Assembly (NCBI GenBank): GCA_026389655.1 | Contig: JAPLHL010000455.1 | Coordinates: forward strand, 1-7,844 | Length of the DNA: 7,844 bases | Reading direction: 5' to 3' | Source of the DNA: Chloroflexota bacterium | Lineage (GTDB): Bacteria > Chloroflexota > Dehalococcoidia > GIF9 > UBA5629 | In this document: piece by piece, positions 7,021-7,844 of the stretch | Numbering within the stretch: position 1 is the first letter of the stretch | Layout of the letters: each line of letters starts with the position of its first letter | The notes under the pieces: generated by a model | What the model saw: the letters and a program-made list of their open reading frames with translations, nothing else | What the model was told of the DNA's origin: nothing | Databases searched by the model: none | Position numbers and translations under genes: made by a program

Positions 7021-7844
7021 TTAAGGCTGCGGATTGCTATCGCTGAGCAGCATGTTGCTGTCACCGCTGAGCAATTTGCTCTCCACAGCTGACTCCACAA
7101 CTGAGACCGCAGCTTTCTCCTGCTTTTTTATTACGATCTCCGTGCCATTATAATCGACGACCACTGTGGACCCGGTTTCGTATTCGCTGCGCAGTACATT
7201 CTCGGATAGTTTGTCCTCAACTTCCTGCTGAATTACCCTGCGCAAAGGACGTGCACCATAGTTCGGATCATATCCTTTTTCACCCAGGTAATCCCTGGCA
7301 GGACCGGAAATCTCAAGGGTAATCTGTTTCTCCAGCATGGAAGCAACAGCCTCACGAAGCATAAGGTTAACTATCTCCCTGATGTGCTCCTTGGAAAGAG
7401 CGTGGAACACTATGGCAGCATCTATACGGTTGAGGAACTCCGGCCTGAATTTATTCTTCATAACACTCAGTACCTTGTCCTTCATCTTTTCGTAAGCTAC
7501 CTGGCGGCTCTTGTCTTCATCTCCCCTGACGCTAAAGCCCAGGCTGGAATCACGCTTTATCAATTCGGCGCCAACGTTGGAGGTCATGACAAGTATGGTA
7601 TTCCGGAAATCTACGCGCCTGCCCTTGGCGTCGGTCAGGTGGCCATCATCCATGATTTGCAGCAGGATATCGTAGACATTGGGATGCGCTTTTTCTATTT
7701 CATCAAGAAGTATCACGGAGTAGGGGTTGTGCCTGACAGCCTCCGTCAACTGGCCTCCCTCTTCATATCCTATATATCCTGGAGGGGCGCCGACCAGTCT
7801 GGCGACGTTGTGTTGCTCCATGAACTCAGACATGTCGAGCCTGA
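7021..7844 (-). CDS. clpC: ClpC, ATP-dependent protease unfoldase subunit, C-terminal part (5' end outside window)
   Basis: This is the last ~274 residues of a Clp/Hsp100 unfoldase of about 800 residues. The frame continues to the window edge ([11 protein letters not shown]), so the Met at 7833 is internal. The visible part is the second AAA+ module. It shows pore-loop segment [11 protein letters not shown], Walker [13 protein letters not shown], sensor 1 in VMTSNVGAE, the arginine-finger region FLNRID and sensor 2 GARPLRR. The LGF tripeptide (IKRDSSLGF) sits where ClpC carries its ClpP-docking loop, favouring a proteolytic ClpC over ClpB. ClpC unfolds proteins and feeds them into ClpP in the cytoplasm. 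After the conserved domain there is a tail of about 50 residues rich in Ser, Glu, Asp and Asn, ending in a short repeat (LLSGDSN then MLLSDSN). The gene ends at a strong terminator that separates it from radA. Confidence 0.95.
   Translation of the reverse strand, partial: RLDMSEFMEQHNVARLVGAPPGYIGYEEGGQLTEAVRHNPYSVILLDEIEKAHPNVYDILLQIMDDGHLTDAKGRRVDFRNTILVMTSNVGAELIKRDSSLGFSVRGDEDKSRQVAYEKMKDKVLSVMKNKFRPEFLNRIDAAIVFHALSKEHIREIVNLMLREAVASMLEKQITLEISGPARDYLGEKGYDPNYGARPLRRVIQQEVEDKLSENVLRSEYETGSTVVVDYNGTEIVIKKQEKAAVSVVESAVESKLLSGDSNMLLSDSNPQP
7034..7074 (-). repeat. Imperfect tandem duplication in the clpC 3' end
   Basis: Two copies of a segment of about 17-20 bases (7034-7050 and 7055-7074) lie 21 bases apart. 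They differ by a few substitutions and one three-base gap. They encode LLSGDSN and MLLSDSN in the variable C-terminal tail of ClpC. The repeat keeps the frame and is probably a small slippage duplication. Confidence 0.5.

Overview
The window looks like part of an anaerobic bacterial chromosome, most likely from the Chloroflexota class Dehalococcoidia. The assignment rests on two points. The reverse-strand order clpC-radA-ispD-ispF-cysS is, from memory, the order found in Dehalococcoides. Clusters of divergent acyl-CoA dehydrogenase paralogues are common in uncultured Dehalococcoidia. Both points are inference; no search was possible. No RNA genes, mobile elements, CRISPR arrays or long non-coding stretches were seen, and every intergenic gap is under 150 bases.

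Left part (1-2909, plus strand): three consecutive acyl-CoA dehydrogenase genes, the first cut by the window edge, separated by 32 and 54 bases and each of the two complete ones preceded by an AGGAG-type ribosome binding site. They look like one operon entering from the left. The first two are catalytic (alpha-like) subunits with the base glutamate in the isovaleryl-CoA-dehydrogenase position (LDFER). The third lacks both known catalytic glutamate positions and the flavin-ring motif, but keeps the Arg/Gln that hold the ADP end of FAD across the dimer interface. The pattern fits a heteromeric acyl-CoA dehydrogenase in which the two kinds of subunit complete each other's FAD site, as known for mycobacterial FadE pairs in steroid side-chain oxidation.

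Right part (2940-7844, minus strand): a housekeeping block converging on the first. clpC (3' part only) ends at a strong intrinsic terminator. A short gap with a possible extended -10 promoter then leads to radA, ispD, ispF and cysS. These overlap or nearly touch (8-base overlap, 4-base ATGA overlap, 24-base gap) and are almost certainly one transcript. The block joins protein quality control (ClpC), recombination repair (RadA), two steps of the MEP isoprenoid pathway (IspD, IspF) and cysteinyl-tRNA synthesis (CysS). It resembles a shortened version of the Bacillus clpC-radA-disA-yacL-ispD-ispF-gltX-cysE-cysS region.

The two transcription units meet tail to tail at 2910-2939. There, a 15-base-pair hairpin with two G-U pairs in the plus-strand RNA is built half from the spacer and half from the 3' end of cysS. 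Nothing in the window is clearly a new biological system. The split-active-site dehydrogenase trio is the most interesting element.
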